64,000 bases of DNA, from assembly GCA_016508695.1 (NCBI GenBank), contig VNKQ01000014.1, forward strand, positions 1,488,001 through 1,552,000, read 5' to 3'. How positions within the stretch are numbered: the stretch's first letter is position 1; every line of letters starts with the position of its first letter. Source of the stretch: Hyphodiscus hymeniophilus. Its lineage: Eukaryota; Ascomycota; Leotiomycetes; Helotiales; Hyphodiscaceae. Under the pieces are notes generated by a model. It was not told the DNA's origin, ran no database searches, and was given only the letters and a program-made list of their open reading frames with translations. The position numbers and the translations under genes are program-made. Shown in pieces: positions 22,271 through 33,474 of the stretch.

Positions 22271-23540
22271 GGCGGTGTACCGCCCTGTGGCAGCTCAATG
22301 CTGGTTGGGTTGTGATCGTATCGATAACGCTCAAGAAGAATGTAGATGACGCCTCGACGTCTTTTCGCAGGATCTTCCAACAGGAATGTAAAGTTCGTTC
22401 GTCGGTAGCAGCGGGTGGTGGTGGAGTCGGTGAGATGGCGGAGGAATCTTTATCAGAGAGTAAACATATGGATAAGCGATTGTTCGCGGGGTGACCGGAT
22501 GGCAAGGTGCGCGAAAATATTATGGACAGATGAGGAACTGATGAAGCTTTTGACAACTTTTCTGTTCTTGCTATGACCAGGCTCTAGGAATAAGCTCTTG
22601 ATGCTTACATGGATGCGACCTCGTTGGTTCGCGGGGTGATGAGTTGTGCTTGCCTTCCTGCAGATTTTAGTGGTTTTGTTTACCCACTCATATTGGCCCA
22701 CCAAGCGGGAGATCTGACGACGCCCCCTGCCCCCATAGAATCTCAAAATCACTCACTGTCACGGAAGTTCTGATAAATTCCATCATATCATTAATTCTTT
22801 GTTACTCTCACATTGAAAATTGATGGCCAAATACCAACGTTATCGAACTCAACATGAGATTGGAAAATTCGTAGTGGGGTTGAGATACTCGTACCATGTT
22901 GTTCGCTTTGTCAAGATGTAGACAGCAGCAAAATGCCTTGCGATCAACTGGCTTCCATAGTAGCTGGCCTTTCTAAGCTCAGCTTCAAAGAGTTTTTGAG
23001 TCTGGAGCGTGTGGCATGACTACGGCTGTACATTTCAAAATACGCCCTTCAAACTGGAGCATGACCTCGAACTCCAGGCGCAGTTCTCTTACTCAAATAT
23101 ATTTATTTCAACCGCAAGCGGTGGTCTCTCATCCCACAAAAGAACCCTTGGGACAAGTTTCAAACCATCTCGAGGAGGACTAGCTACACTTGTCTTTCTA
23201 TCGCATGGTTAAGCAAGTACAGCTTAATGTCAACATTCTCGAGATCATAACGTCCCCCAATGATATGTTGGAGCGTCTGGACGTAGTACTAGCGGCACTA
23301 AATGTGGTAAGCAGATATTGCATATGATAGCCTATCTTTTGTCGTAGGCGTGGGTACATTAAATCACGAGGGCATAGTAATCGTGGCTATAACGACTCTT
23401 GGAGATACGATGATCGTGGCACAGATCGCAACCCTGATCCATATTACCTACGTGCACGGGACTACAGACATCGCTCACCTCCACCGGTCTCCCCGCAGTC
23501 CGTCAAGGTAGGTGTCGCTGTCGCTGTCGCGTTACTTATC
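22271..23540. other. Intergenic; possible gene fragments
   Basis: No intact gene. A plus-strand frame at about 23365-23513 encodes a short Arg/Tyr/Pro-rich segment (DPYYLRARDYRHRSPPP) that looks like real coding but has no ATG and runs into a Val-rich repeat (GTCGCT)n. It may be part of the same decayed locus as 23560-24240. Confidence 0.3.
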
Positions 23541-23559
23541 GTTGTCGTCGGGGTTTTAG

Positions 23560-24240
23560 AGCCTTCTTGTCATCGGCTTCCATTCTTCTCTGCTTTCTCT
23601 TTACCTTAATATGTTCTACCGAGATGACATTGCGGACTCGCTGCTTGCCCTGGTCGTCTTCGGAGGTGGAAACGATCATAGTGGTAGAACAGTTTGTCCA
23701 AATAGCCCTCGTACATTAAGTTGAAGCCGGTATGGCATTTGCCACATAGTCTCAGTGGGCATTCTTCGCAGACATAGGTGGCTCATTGTGTTCGATGGGA
23801 TCTGCGGATTGTCCGAAGCCGGTGATGGCATAGAGCAGAGCCTATGGTCATCGTCTCGAGAAGAACTTTCATATCAGCAGGGCTTCCAAGTGTTTCCGAC
23901 GGGGTTGCCAAGCCACGAGCGTTTATTCATAGCCCTTACGCAATGCCACGGAAGTCGCTGGTCGATTTCACACATCTCATATCATTGGCATGAAATGCAT
24001 AAACCATATCGACTGGAAATACAAATTCTGCCTTGGCGTTCGTTGGTATCGCTGCATTTGCTGGATTTGCTGGTTGAAAGTGCGATAGTAGTCAGACTTG
24101 ATCTGTATAGGACTGGGTATCATTGCTACCGGACTTGCGCTCTTTCGTCGGTGGTTTTTAACTTGGTCGGGATTTCTGCGTCTTGCTTCACCTTCACCGA
24201 GAGCCAGTCCCGTTTCATAGTATCAAATGGTGAAAGTGCG
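23560..24240 (-). pseudogene. Decayed gene with zinc-ribbon-like CxxC motifs
   Basis: Reading from about 24217 downwards, coding-like peptides appear in several frames in turn: MKRDWLSVKVKQDAEIP, then KAEFVFPVDMVYAFHAND, then YVCEECPLRLCGKCHTGF with two CxxC pairs, then a charged tail ending at RRQR and a stop near 23558. At least three frame changes and in-frame stops separate them. Short introns could explain one or two, but I could not build an intact model. Product unknown; the cysteine pattern suggests a zinc-binding module. Confidence 0.45.
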
Positions 24241-24687
24241 CAGTAATTTACAATTTGCTTCGAATTTAGAAATGAGACTGGCTGTTGGAGAATTAACTGT
24301 GGGAGTTATTCAACCAGGAGCAATCAAGGAGGGATGATTATTGATCAAACATTGAATATCTCACACCTGTATGGTATACAACCACCTAAAAGATAAGTGC
24401 TTGTAATGTATCTATTTGTCGAACTTCTTCAATAATTTTATTGCTTTCCCTGATGCACAAATAACGGCCTATGGCTCTGTGTGGTCAGAGAGATTCATGT
24501 TCAGTCCTTCTTGTGTCTGGACTCAGCCTCGTGCCCCACTCATTTACCTACTGTAGCCTCAGCCTCGGCCTCGGTCGCGTAAACAATCAAACTTCCATCT
24601 CCATCCCCTCGTCAATCCCACCACCGTCCACCTCAGGAACCCCTCAGCCATTTCCAGAAGCTTTTCAAAATCGATCAACGACTCACA
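24241..24687. other. Intergenic promoter region of Nnf1-like gene
   Basis: AT-rich on the left, then pyrimidine-rich (CCTCAGCCTCGG, CCATCCCC) in the 120 bp before the ATG at 24688. No gene recognised. Confidence 0.4.
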
Positions 24688-25489
24688 ATGCCCTCAGCAG
24701 ATCCCACTCAGTCGCCCTCACCACCTCCCAGCGCTCCGACAGCCAACACACCCGGCCCACGCGCCCAAGCCTTCATAAAACTTTGTAACGACGCGCTTTC
24801 GAAAACGCTGAGGAGTGTGAGCTATGACAGCTTCGCTGCCTGCTTCCCGTTGATTGCGAGCCAAGCGCCGGAGGCCTTAAGGACTGTGCATAGTCAGTTT
24901 GTGGGGAGGCTGGAGGGTTTTGCCAAGGTGTGTTTACTCCGAATACTTTCCGGCCTGGCTGGAAGATATGAGCCGGCGCGGAAGAGGTGATGGAGAAGAG
25001 ACGCTGAGGAGCAAACAGGACGAGTTTCAACGCATCATCGAGGAGAAATCCGTCGTGACGAATCTCAATAAACTCGATGATCTGGTCACAGATGCGAAAC
25101 GGAGGAAAGCGCGCGCGACGTCAGATGAGCCTCCTATCCCGTACGTAGTGTCCCTCCTCCTATCTAACCTTCCGCTTCCCTCCAGCTGTATAGCTAACAG
25201 TTTCAACAGACCACATACGCTTCCAGCGTCCACAATCATATCCGCACATCTAGCTCCACTCCAAGCATCACAGCAATCCCAATTAAACGCCAAGATCCAG
25301 ACGATATCCTCGCAGAATGCGGGTCTGGTCAAGACGTTGACTGCACAGAGGAGTGAGATCGAGAGCTTAGTTGGGATGTTGGAGGGTGTGGTTAGGGATC
25401 TGGAGCAAGCGGGTGGATTACTGCAAGCTGAAGGAGGACAGTTGGCGCAAGGTGCGAGAGAGGCTGAGGTGGCTATGGCGGAGGTGTAG
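24688..25489 (+). CDS. Nnf1-like kinetochore protein (Mis12/MIND complex)
   Basis: Exons 24688-24927, 25019-25140 and 25210-25489; introns of 91 and 69 bp, the second with GCTAAC branch and CAACAG acceptor. Predicted 213 residues, near the usual size of the family. After a Pro/Ser-rich N-terminus come helices typical of Nnf1: RAQAFIKLCNDALSKTLRSV, then DEFQRIIEEKSVVTNLNKLD, ending in a coiled coil (ISSQNAGLVKTLTAQRSEIE onward). Nnf1 binds Mis12 and helps link centromeric chromatin to the Ndc80 complex. Recognition rests on helix pattern and length, so a different coiled-coil protein is possible. Confidence 0.75.
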
Positions 25490-25873
25490 ATTCAGTTAAA
25501 TGTTCCGATTTGTTGTAATGGGCAGGGGGACGGAGTACTGGTATTATATCTTGGGATGGAATTGAATCGGAATACCTGGGATTGATTAATCCTGAATGGA
25601 TACACATGTAGCGCCAAGATAGGCCGCCTTGTACGAATACCGGGTACAACGAAGTCATGAGGTGGATTATAATGTGTAGGTAATGAAAGTCTTTGGTCTA
25701 TATAACTACACTTAAATATTCTGTCATGCACCAGTCCAAACGCCGCCAGTTTTATATGTGCAAAAACCCTACTCCCCACTGTTCCGAAAAAAACCATGCC
25801 AACTCCAAAATGATTATGCTATCGACTTCCTGGTCGAGGCTACTCTAGCAGTATTGACCGTACCAGCAGTCTG
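25490..25873. other. Convergent intergenic spacer
   Basis: Spacer between the plus-strand Nnf1-like gene and the minus-strand PH gene. Contains only 3' untranslated sequence as far as I can see. Confidence 0.4.
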
Positions 25874-27187
25874 CTATGCTGGATCATGACCTCCTCTTTT
25901 CTCGGCAACTATCTCTCCGTAATCCGGTGGTTCGCATCTTGTCAACGCTCCTGTCGTCCAGTCGACATTCCACTGCTTGCCCTCCATGATCACAATATCG
26001 CTCTTCCGCGGACTCCCGCTAGTCAGAATCGCCATACAACGTTTTGCATACAACATATCATACATAGCTGACCATTGATGCTCCGGCCGCCATTTTCCCG
26101 TTTCGGAAGAAACAGAGGGATGCCTTTCGGAGATCGTGCTGCTAGAGGAGAGCGCCGTCGTGGAACGTGTACGCACTGTATTCGTGCGAGCAGCCTCTGA
26201 GAAGTTTGGTGTGACAGTAGCAAACGAGGCTGGGGCCGTATTCAATCGTGATGTTGTCGGCGGTTGGACTTCAATTGTGGGGATGGTCGGGCTAGGAGGA
26301 TCTGCGACTTCTGGTAATGGGTCCTCCACCAATCCAGGATATAACCTCCGCATGAGCTCATACTGTTCCCTAACCAGGGCTGCGTTTTGCTCGAGATTCC
26401 TCACAGGAGTAGAGCAGCTCGTTCGCCTCCGCCTGATCTGAGGGATGGAGAGATCACGAGGAAGTGGCCGTGTGTCGAGTGGGGGAGCAATATCGATCGC
26501 GGCGAAGAGTGATTGGAGCCATTGAACAAATGTTTCGATCTTGCAGCAGGAGAGAAGGAACTGGTCCGTTTCGGCACGGACTCGTATCACGTATCTTTTT
26601 CTATAATTCGTCAATTTGAATGAATTGAGCTCGTAGTAAAGGTTGACATACTTGAAATAATCTGCTGCGATACCCACGTCCGCGTGCTGCAGATTATAAC
26701 TCTTCAAGAATGGTCCCTTCTTCGCTGGAACAGGAACTTCGCTTCTCTTGCTCTCTGAAGCCCATATAGCTAGAGAAGACGACTTGTAACTGTGAAATGT
26801 CAAGGCTGTGCCTTGTAAAGTCACACACACCCGGTACCAATTCCTATCAGTAGCCCTGTGTATTGCTCCCTCAAGCTCTACTTTCTTTGAGAATACGGTC
26901 TCCAGGCTAATTTCGGAGGAGTACGAGGGGAGTATTTCTCGCCCTTCGTCTTCTCGAGGTTGTATGTTGAACTTCTGTCGAATCAGAGGTGATTGTAGGA
27001 TGTCATCGGCGTCATAGGAGGGAGGAGAACCGATGTTCTCGTCAATCGTAGTGACTGGAGATTCAGGACTTCTCGATCCGTCGCAGTCATCCTCCATTGA
27101 GACTCGATTTGAAGTTGGAATGCTGATAGAGAGCCGATTGACAGCTACATGACTGCTGTGCTGCTCGGATGACGCGAAATCAACCAT
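25874..27187 (-). CDS. PH-domain protein
   Basis: Exons 27187-26652 and 26600-25874. The 51-bp intron (26601-26651; GTATGTC...ATAG) is a multiple of three and stop-free, so it reads as coding if ignored; removing it restores the PH strand DYFKKRYVIRVRAETDQFLL. Predicted 420 residues. The PH domain spans roughly residues 105-240 (KKVELEGAIHRATDRNWYRV at its start, ETFVQWLQSLFAAIDIA at its C-terminal helix). Low-complexity Ser/Thr/Pro sequence follows, then a short conserved end (MYDMLYAKRCMAILTSG). Probably binds phosphoinositides or membrane-bound partners. Start chosen at the first true ATG; upstream in-frame codons lack one. Confidence 0.8.
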   Translation of the reverse strand: MVDFASSEQHSSHVAVNRLSISIPTSNRVSMEDDCDGSRSPESPVTTIDENIGSPPSYDADDILQSPLIRQKFNIQPREDEGREILPSYSSEISLETVFSKKVELEGAIHRATDRNWYRVCVTLQGTALTFHSYKSSSLAIWASESKRSEVPVPAKKGPFLKSYNLQHADVGIAADYFKYVNLYYELNSFKLTNYRKRYVIRVRAETDQFLLSCCKIETFVQWLQSLFAAIDIAPPLDTRPLPRDLSIPQIRRRRTSCSTPVRNLEQNAALVREQYELMRRLYPGLVEDPLPEVADPPSPTIPTIEVQPPTTSRLNTAPASFATVTPNFSEAARTNTVRTRSTTALSSSSTISERHPSVSSETGKWRPEHQWSAMYDMLYAKRCMAILTSGSPRKSDIVIMEGKQWNVDWTTGALTRCEPPDYGEIVAEKRGGHDPA

Positions 27188-28977
27188 TTTATCGTGGTTG
27201 CTCAGGGTGGAATGAGGAATGTTGCATGACTTCTTTCTTGTGCTTCTTTCGTCGAATGATCGTACCACCAGCTACCACATTTTCCGTCCGTCTCGTTGGT
27301 GAAGAATTTCTAGAACCAAAGGTTAATACTGGGAAGGAGAGGATAGCAAAAAGGTGGTCGAGGCTCAATTGTGGCATTCTGCGTGGTCGGCGTAATAGGG
27401 CCGGAGGCACGCAATATCTCGTCGTAAGGAAAGACCGAAGGAGCCGTGTTGGTTAGGTTAGCCCTGCATACTGGTTGACTGTCCTTGCATACGAGGTTGC
27501 TTACGACGTGCAGAAGCACTTGCTGCTTGTGGATTTCGAATGGGCAAAATGGGGGTTGGGGCTTGGGGAAAGCATCGCCATTCGTGGGGAGGCGGAGAAG
27601 GCGGATCTCAGCCTGAACATTTATTTAGCCATATATCCGGGGAACATAGATCACGTGCTGTGAGCGAGCCCCTGCGGAGGTAGGCATCCTTTTGACAGAA
27701 TTGTGTTTTTCTTAAATTGCTGGGAGGACATTCAAAGATAATATTCTAGAGACTCAGATCATAAGAATATCCTCGAACCGATGTATAGTTGAGTGACCAA
27801 ATATTTACAACCAAACGGAATGCGCTGTCACAGTTGCTGCTGAGTCTGCATAGCCCGTAAAGGGGATGCGGGATGCGCTTATTCATCACTTCTTCGACAA
27901 TCAAGCAATCGCTGCATGCGATTTACGACTGAAGTGATCAAATTGTACATCCACTAGATGAGAGTACCGAGATGACAAACAGGACTCAGAACTGTAAGCA
28001 AGAGAAGACTGGTTAGATTGGACAATGCGTGGCAGAGTTTTACCCCGTTGGGGGTTTATCGGCTCCTCTGCCTGTTTGCTTAGCTATTAGATATGTCATC
28101 TATGTATGATCGTGTTATTACAAGAGTGATAATCCCAAACCCGGGCGGAGACGGGATTATGGGGAATTTCCAACGGAATTTCTTCATCCATTGCTCTAGG
28201 TTTTGGGCTCACAAGCTTGGATCCTAGGAAAGGTGGGGGAGGTGGGGAAAGGTACCATGTCTTTCCGTGAAATGAGTGTTAAGAATACCCACTTCCTGGA
28301 GCAATTTCAACAGGATTGTAATAATAAGACAATCAAATGCTGCACGGCTCAAGCGACAGACCAAGAGAAGGCATAGAAGCGCTGGAAATCGCAGCCACAA
28401 TCTTTGGAGAGCCAAGGCATGTCTGTCACAAGAAATATTCGAACTTCGAAGGTATAAAATCAAGACGTCACCCGATCTCGACCACTCTTGGTCCGGGAAT
28501 TAAATCCCTCCAGATCTACCTTCACTTTCTGTGGCAAGTTTCGGGATTGTGTATCCATGTGTCTTCGATATCGTTGATTTCAGTGATCGACAACATGTCG
28601 GGCTCAGGGTGTGAAGCTTGGATGAAAGCTGGTCAATCTACCCCACCATTGGCGTGGTGACGTCTTGGCCTGGTTGGTAGGCTTCTCTGGGACTCCAATG
28701 TCGAGACAAATATAGGGTTGCTTCAGTTCGAACAATGTTTTATACTATAGCATATGTATGGCAATTTACAGGTCCGAGAGAGGGGCTTGATATGAACGAT
28801 TTTATCAATTTATCATACGAGGGCGGAATTGAATCGAGTAATTCTCTACTCTTTTAGACGGAACGGATATATTTCAAAACAGCCAATCCAAAATATCTCT
28901 TAGTCCACAGACTCTCCAACTCAGTGATCGAGCTGCTTGTACTCTCGAGCTCTCCTAAGGCGCTCTGCAGCGTGAGA
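27188..28977. other. Intergenic
   Basis: No gene recognised in 1.8 kb. Open frames at 27169-27456 and 28276-28660 show no domain. The left part is the PH gene promoter. Confidence 0.35.
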
Positions 28978-30195
28978 CTAGTACATCTCCATGTGGTTGT
29001 GCTGAATGCCTGGGTCTCGTATCCATCTTCCGTTCTCCTCTGGGATTGCTCTCCGTTTGTCGATCGCTCTTCTCGAAATTTCCATCCATACTCGGATTCT
29101 CTCGTCAAGCGGCCATCGCGGACAGTGCCCTAGCATATCATAATCTCTGTCCCGATACCTACGAGGGCTCTCTCTTTCCCTTTCCCTTCCTCGGAAAAAG
29201 TGTGGACTCCAGCCTCTGGTACGTTGTTGTCGCATGCCTTTGCCCACACGAGGTCTAGTCATAAGTCTCCTCCCACGCTCTCCGTTCTCTAGCTCCTGGT
29301 TTCTCACTCTGCCTTGATCATTCTTCTTCCGAGCGGTCCACTGTGCAGATTTCGGGCCTTTTGGAGGTTTCCAATTCTTTGGGCCTGCCGATACTCCCAT
29401 TTCCTTCCACTGTTTGCCATTCCCTAAACCGGCCTGAATATCTTCTTGTCCTGCACTGCCAGTATTTTGCTTGTACATATCAGCCGCTGTTCCCACCGCC
29501 TTTTCCGGTATGGTAGCTCGAATCGCTACAATTTCACTATCCAGAATCACTTTCCCCTTCCTTCCTTCAGGTAAGGTACGATATACACATGCGATACTGC
29601 TGTGGTCGGTTCCCTTACAATGTCCACAGTCTATCTTGCAGTCCATCATGTCATGTCCTTCCTTCATACATATCCAGCACCGAGTCTTCGTCTCACATGG
29701 TAAGGGAATTTGAGCTGCGTTAACCACCTTTGGCTCGGGCTGAGCGATGGGAACCTGGGAGGGCTTCAGACGGATTTCGAGATTTCGATACTCAACCTGC
29801 ACTGCTTCCCTGACGAGCATTCTACGTGAAAAATGAATAGTTGAAAAAGCGTCAGCTTCGCGGTTGGCCTCGTGATAATTTGCAAGGTTCAAAGGTACAT
29901 CGCAGGGAGAGTCGATTGGGGGCCGCGGGGTGTCTGAGCGCCGTGGATTGGATGTATTCGCTGGTCTAGACGCATCAACATTCAACAATGGAGCTCGAGG
30001 GACGTTTTTTGAAATGGGTGACGATAAGTGGTGAGTCTTGGAAGGTGACGAGGTCACTGAGTTGTCCGCTGATGTCTCAGCGTCCAACTTGGTGGGGCTG
30101 GACGATGTGAGTACAACAGCATCGATGTCGCGTTTTCGAAAGTTTTGATGGCGCTCTCTAAACGCGAGGCGGTTTCTTCTAGACTTTCTGCCCAT
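28978..30195 (-). CDS. Protein with two CCHC zinc knuckles and basic C-terminus
   Basis: Single exon, 405 residues, true ATG at 30195. A basic N-terminus (MGRKSRRNRLAFRERH) and Ser/Pro-rich linker lead to two zinc knuckles in tandem: CWICMKEGHDMMDC (173-186) and CGHCKGTDHSSIAC (190-203), both C-x2-C-x4-H-x4-C. The rest is rich in Arg and Gly/Lys with an RERERESPRRYRDRDYD stretch like SR-type RNA-binding proteins. Zinc knuckles of this form bind single-stranded RNA or DNA. No reverse transcriptase or integrase lies nearby, so a retroelement gag origin is not supported but cannot be excluded. The last ~50 codons may be affected by an unseen 3' intron. Confidence 0.65.
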   Translation of the reverse strand: MGRKSRRNRLAFRERHQNFRKRDIDAVVLTSSSPTKLDAETSADNSVTSSPSKTHHLSSPISKNVPRAPLLNVDASRPANTSNPRRSDTPRPPIDSPCDVPLNLANYHEANREADAFSTIHFSRRMLVREAVQVEYRNLEIRLKPSQVPIAQPEPKVVNAAQIPLPCETKTRCWICMKEGHDMMDCKIDCGHCKGTDHSSIACVYRTLPEGRKGKVILDSEIVAIRATIPEKAVGTAADMYKQNTGSAGQEDIQAGLGNGKQWKEMGVSAGPKNWKPPKGPKSAQWTARKKNDQGRVRNQELENGERGRRLMTRPRVGKGMRQQRTRGWSPHFFRGRERERESPRRYRDRDYDMLGHCPRWPLDERIRVWMEISRRAIDKRRAIPEENGRWIRDPGIQHNHMEMY

Positions 30196-32625
30196 TTTGG
30201 GTACTATCGAGTGTAAGAATTGAGTCTTCGATAGCTTCCGAAAGAAACTGCTTTGTGGGAAACGACGGAGTTAAAGTGGAGGGGATAGTAGCGTGCTTAG
30301 AGTGAGTAAATATCTTGCAAAGGTAAAACAAATACTTGCGCGAGCTTGCTACACAAATCTGGATGAAGATAAAGTCGTGGTCCGAAACTCCAATATCGTT
30401 CTGAATGCGCTTCATCACATCTTACATTTACCTCTTGCACAACCCAACGTAAGCGGGTCGAAGTACGCAGCTTTCCACGGAAAATCCGCTTTGATGAGCA
30501 GTATTTGCGATCTTGACGTGAGGACAGGATGCTTTAAATCGATGGATATCAGATTCACTCCAGCAAGCTAAGAAGATTTGTGCTTCAATTGAACATCCGC
30601 AGTTATTAGCCAAATGCTGTTCGTGGTAGTGTTTGCCAGTGAGCAATCATGACTTTTCAGCAGTGATATCTTGAAATATTAACAAAGTCAATGATAGGAT
30701 CTAGAATGTAGGAAAAAGCACTCAGTACCGAGTTATTGATCATTTCACCCAAGTTCCGGCCTCTGATGTGTATTCGCCAACTCGCGTGGGTGGGAAAGGG
30801 GTTCGTGGCGACAGAGACTATTCTTCTATGAATGAAACGAGTGTTTGAGAGGGGAAGAAACGGCTCTGACCCATCAGTACATCTAATTGTGTCAAAGGAG
30901 AAAACTGGTGGTATTGGTTGCAACCTCCCATGGTTGACCTCGTGCAGGGCCTCGACTTGGGAGCCCGTTTGTATTCCGTATGTTATGTTCAACTGTTTGC
31001 GCTTCCTGCGATAAGATGCAGGATGCAGAGACTTGGTAGACCCTTTTTTCCCGTCAGACTTTTTGGAAGTCTCCAGATGGCAAAGCAGTAGAGCAGCAGA
31101 CATATTCAAGGAGAAGTGTTTGACTCAGGTGAGCGCTCTGGTTTCACACACTCGCGCTCACCGCTTCAAGTAAATCAAATATTCGCGTACTTTCAATTCC
31201 GATGTTTAGAGGAAAGACCCCTAACCTCAAACAAGCTCAAACCATTTGAATCATTTGATCAAGCAATCCGTTGGTCATGTTCCATGTACTGTACCTTCCG
31301 CCATTCGTTGTCCAGAATTCGTGTGGTTGTCATATTGACCAATTGTCTGGCTAGCTGTCTGCCGGCCATCTACACCAGGTATAGACGCAAGTACCGAAGC
31401 CGTTCTCGATACGATCAAATAAAAGAGTCCCACTTCCGTTTCCGTAACATTAGATGCTCCCTTGGTACTGCAGACTCCTCCCTGGCGTTCAACAGCGGTG
31501 CGAGAAACCCCCCAAAGCTCCATCCAGGGTCACTTAACGGTATTCCGGAAAGGTGAAAGACTCCTTAAAATATGTGGCGGCGACAGGAGGTGCCCAAATC
31601 GTCACACTACTTACATGCCCCCCTCATACTCAATAATTTGACATGCCACTGAGAAAATGGTCCTCTGTGCCCAAGAGTCTTTCGATTACGAACTCCTTGA
31701 CACCTTTTCAATAGGTTAGGAGGGTTCACGACGCTGTCCAATGCTGACGAGTTCGGAAATCATGTCTTCAAAGGAATCCGGGTCAGCACTTTCGCGAGTC
31801 GACGAAGGACTGCTGGCCGATGCAGCACAGCGAAGCTTGGTAACATGCTCGACGAGCAGATTTCGATTTATCTTTGAAAGCCCAATCACCACGTGTGGTA
31901 TTAATATGGTGAGGCCAAGGGCTCGGATTTAGTTCCTCGATCGATAAGACGATCTAAAGGGCGCCTGCACAGGTTACGGAGGTGAAATCGCGACATATAA
32001 GCCTGACATGTGTCTCTTATGGCCGATTGCAATTCAGGTTTAGCTGTTATCGATGGCTTCAATTATTTATACCGGCAATCATGGGCTGGAGATATATATT
32101 CGAAAAGGGAGAGATGGACAGTGGTTTACCTCCGGTCATACGAAACGAAGTAGTGTCGTTATCGTACTCGTATTCTTTAGTCTGGTGAGTGTAGCTCACT
32201 GATTCCATAAGAATGATCATAATTGGGCTAGGTAGCACCCCTGCAATCTGCTGGGTCTGAGCTGAAAGCGAATGCCAACATTACCTTGGGAACATAACTA
32301 GAGAGGTCAATATCTAGCTTATAAAGCGATGCAAATATGAGACTATTCTCTGATCTCCTTTGAATTATCGCCGCCGCTTAATATCCAATCTTCATTCAAT
32401 CGGTCGCCGTTTCACGGCGACGTACAAAGTACCTACCCTGCATGGAGTTTTAGTGGACGTGGGGAATAAGTTCACGGACTCGGGGGAATACAACGAACCA
32501 ATAAGGCCCCAGTTTGTTTACAGCTCGCCAAGCAACAATCTCTCGTAATATTTCTCTCTATCTCTCCCTTTTCCTTGAACTTCTGTTTCAACCGACAATC
32601 CGACTTTCATTAATTCGTACCAAAG
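30196..32625. other. Intergenic, 2.4 kb, no confident gene
   Basis: A minus-strand frame from ATG 31103 to 30657 (about 148 residues, basic N-terminal half) could be a small gene but has no recognised domain. Other frames (31116-31556 plus, 31275-31523 minus) overlap one another and are probably chance. Confidence 0.3.
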
Positions 32626-33422
32626 ATGTCAACTGTCTCAACTACCTCAGGGGGCAAAGGTACCTATCTCTCACTAAAGCACTCGGTACGATTGGATCAA
32701 CTAACAATCAAGCAGAGCGTATCGCTGAAGCGAGCAAGCTCCTGGCCAGCGTTTTCCTCGAAGACCCAGTGATAACCTATATGCTTTCATCAATGACGCC
32801 GGAGGCCCGAGTTGCGTACTTCCCCAAGTACTTCGACTGTTTACTCACTGCTGCTGGGTTGAACGGCGCGATATTCCACGAAGCCGATGATTGGAAATTC
32901 TGCGGCGTTTTGATGCCCCCGGTCGTCACGTCGACAATCCTTGGACAATTCTCCAAGCCGGATTTGTTCCAATGCTCTGGAATATTGGGCTAGCAGGTTG
33001 TCGGGTAAGCTGTGCTAACCCTGTCGAGCTGGAAATGCTGACACTCGGTGTAGCGAATGCTCTCGGAATTCGAGCCATTGTCTACTGCATGTAGAGCTAA
33101 AGCTTTGGCTGGCCAAAAAAAATCTTATTATGTTTTTTTCGTCGGAACACGATCGGACGCCAGAGGGCGAGGTTTGTGCTCCGTTATCATGAAGGAGTAC
33201 CAGGAGATAGCCACACGTGATCAACTTCCAATATGGCTGGAGGCTACGACTGAGAGATCGAAAAGGCTATATATGAAGCTAGGCTGGGAAGTTATTGGCG
33301 AGATGGTTCTTGGTAAAGGGAAAGCCGGTGCTGATGGTCTTTTATGTAAAGGCGGAGAGGGTGTGAAGATCTGGGGGATGATTTGGAGGCCCAAACCTTT
33401 GGACAAGCAAAACGAAGCTTGA
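32626..33422 (+). CDS. GNAT-family N-acetyltransferase, with one apparent frameshift
   Basis: Exons 32626-32659, 32716-33004 and 33054-33422; introns of 56 bp (AACTAAC branch) and 49 bp. Predicted about 230 residues. The N-terminal helix (ERIAEASKLLASVFLEDPVI) and late acetyl-CoA loop TRSDARGRGLCSVIMKEYQ, followed by PIWLEATTERSKRLYMKLGW, are typical of fungal GNATs; the RGRGLC segment fits motif A (Q/R-x-x-G-x-G/A). Substrate unknown. Exon 2 shifts frame after GVLMPP: one extra C in the run at 32916-32920 joins it to GRHVDNPWTILQAGF. No intron fits there. It is convergent with the sulfotransferase-like gene (52 bp between stops). Confidence 0.82.
32916..32920 (+). other. Apparent one-base deletion in C5 run (frameshift)
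   Basis: Conserved GNAT sequence continues one frame away directly after this tract; adding one C restores a single frame. Confidence 0.7.
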
Positions 33423-33474
33423 CAATATCTTTTTATGCTTCTCAATTTAGGTACATACGAAAATCGGTCGACCT

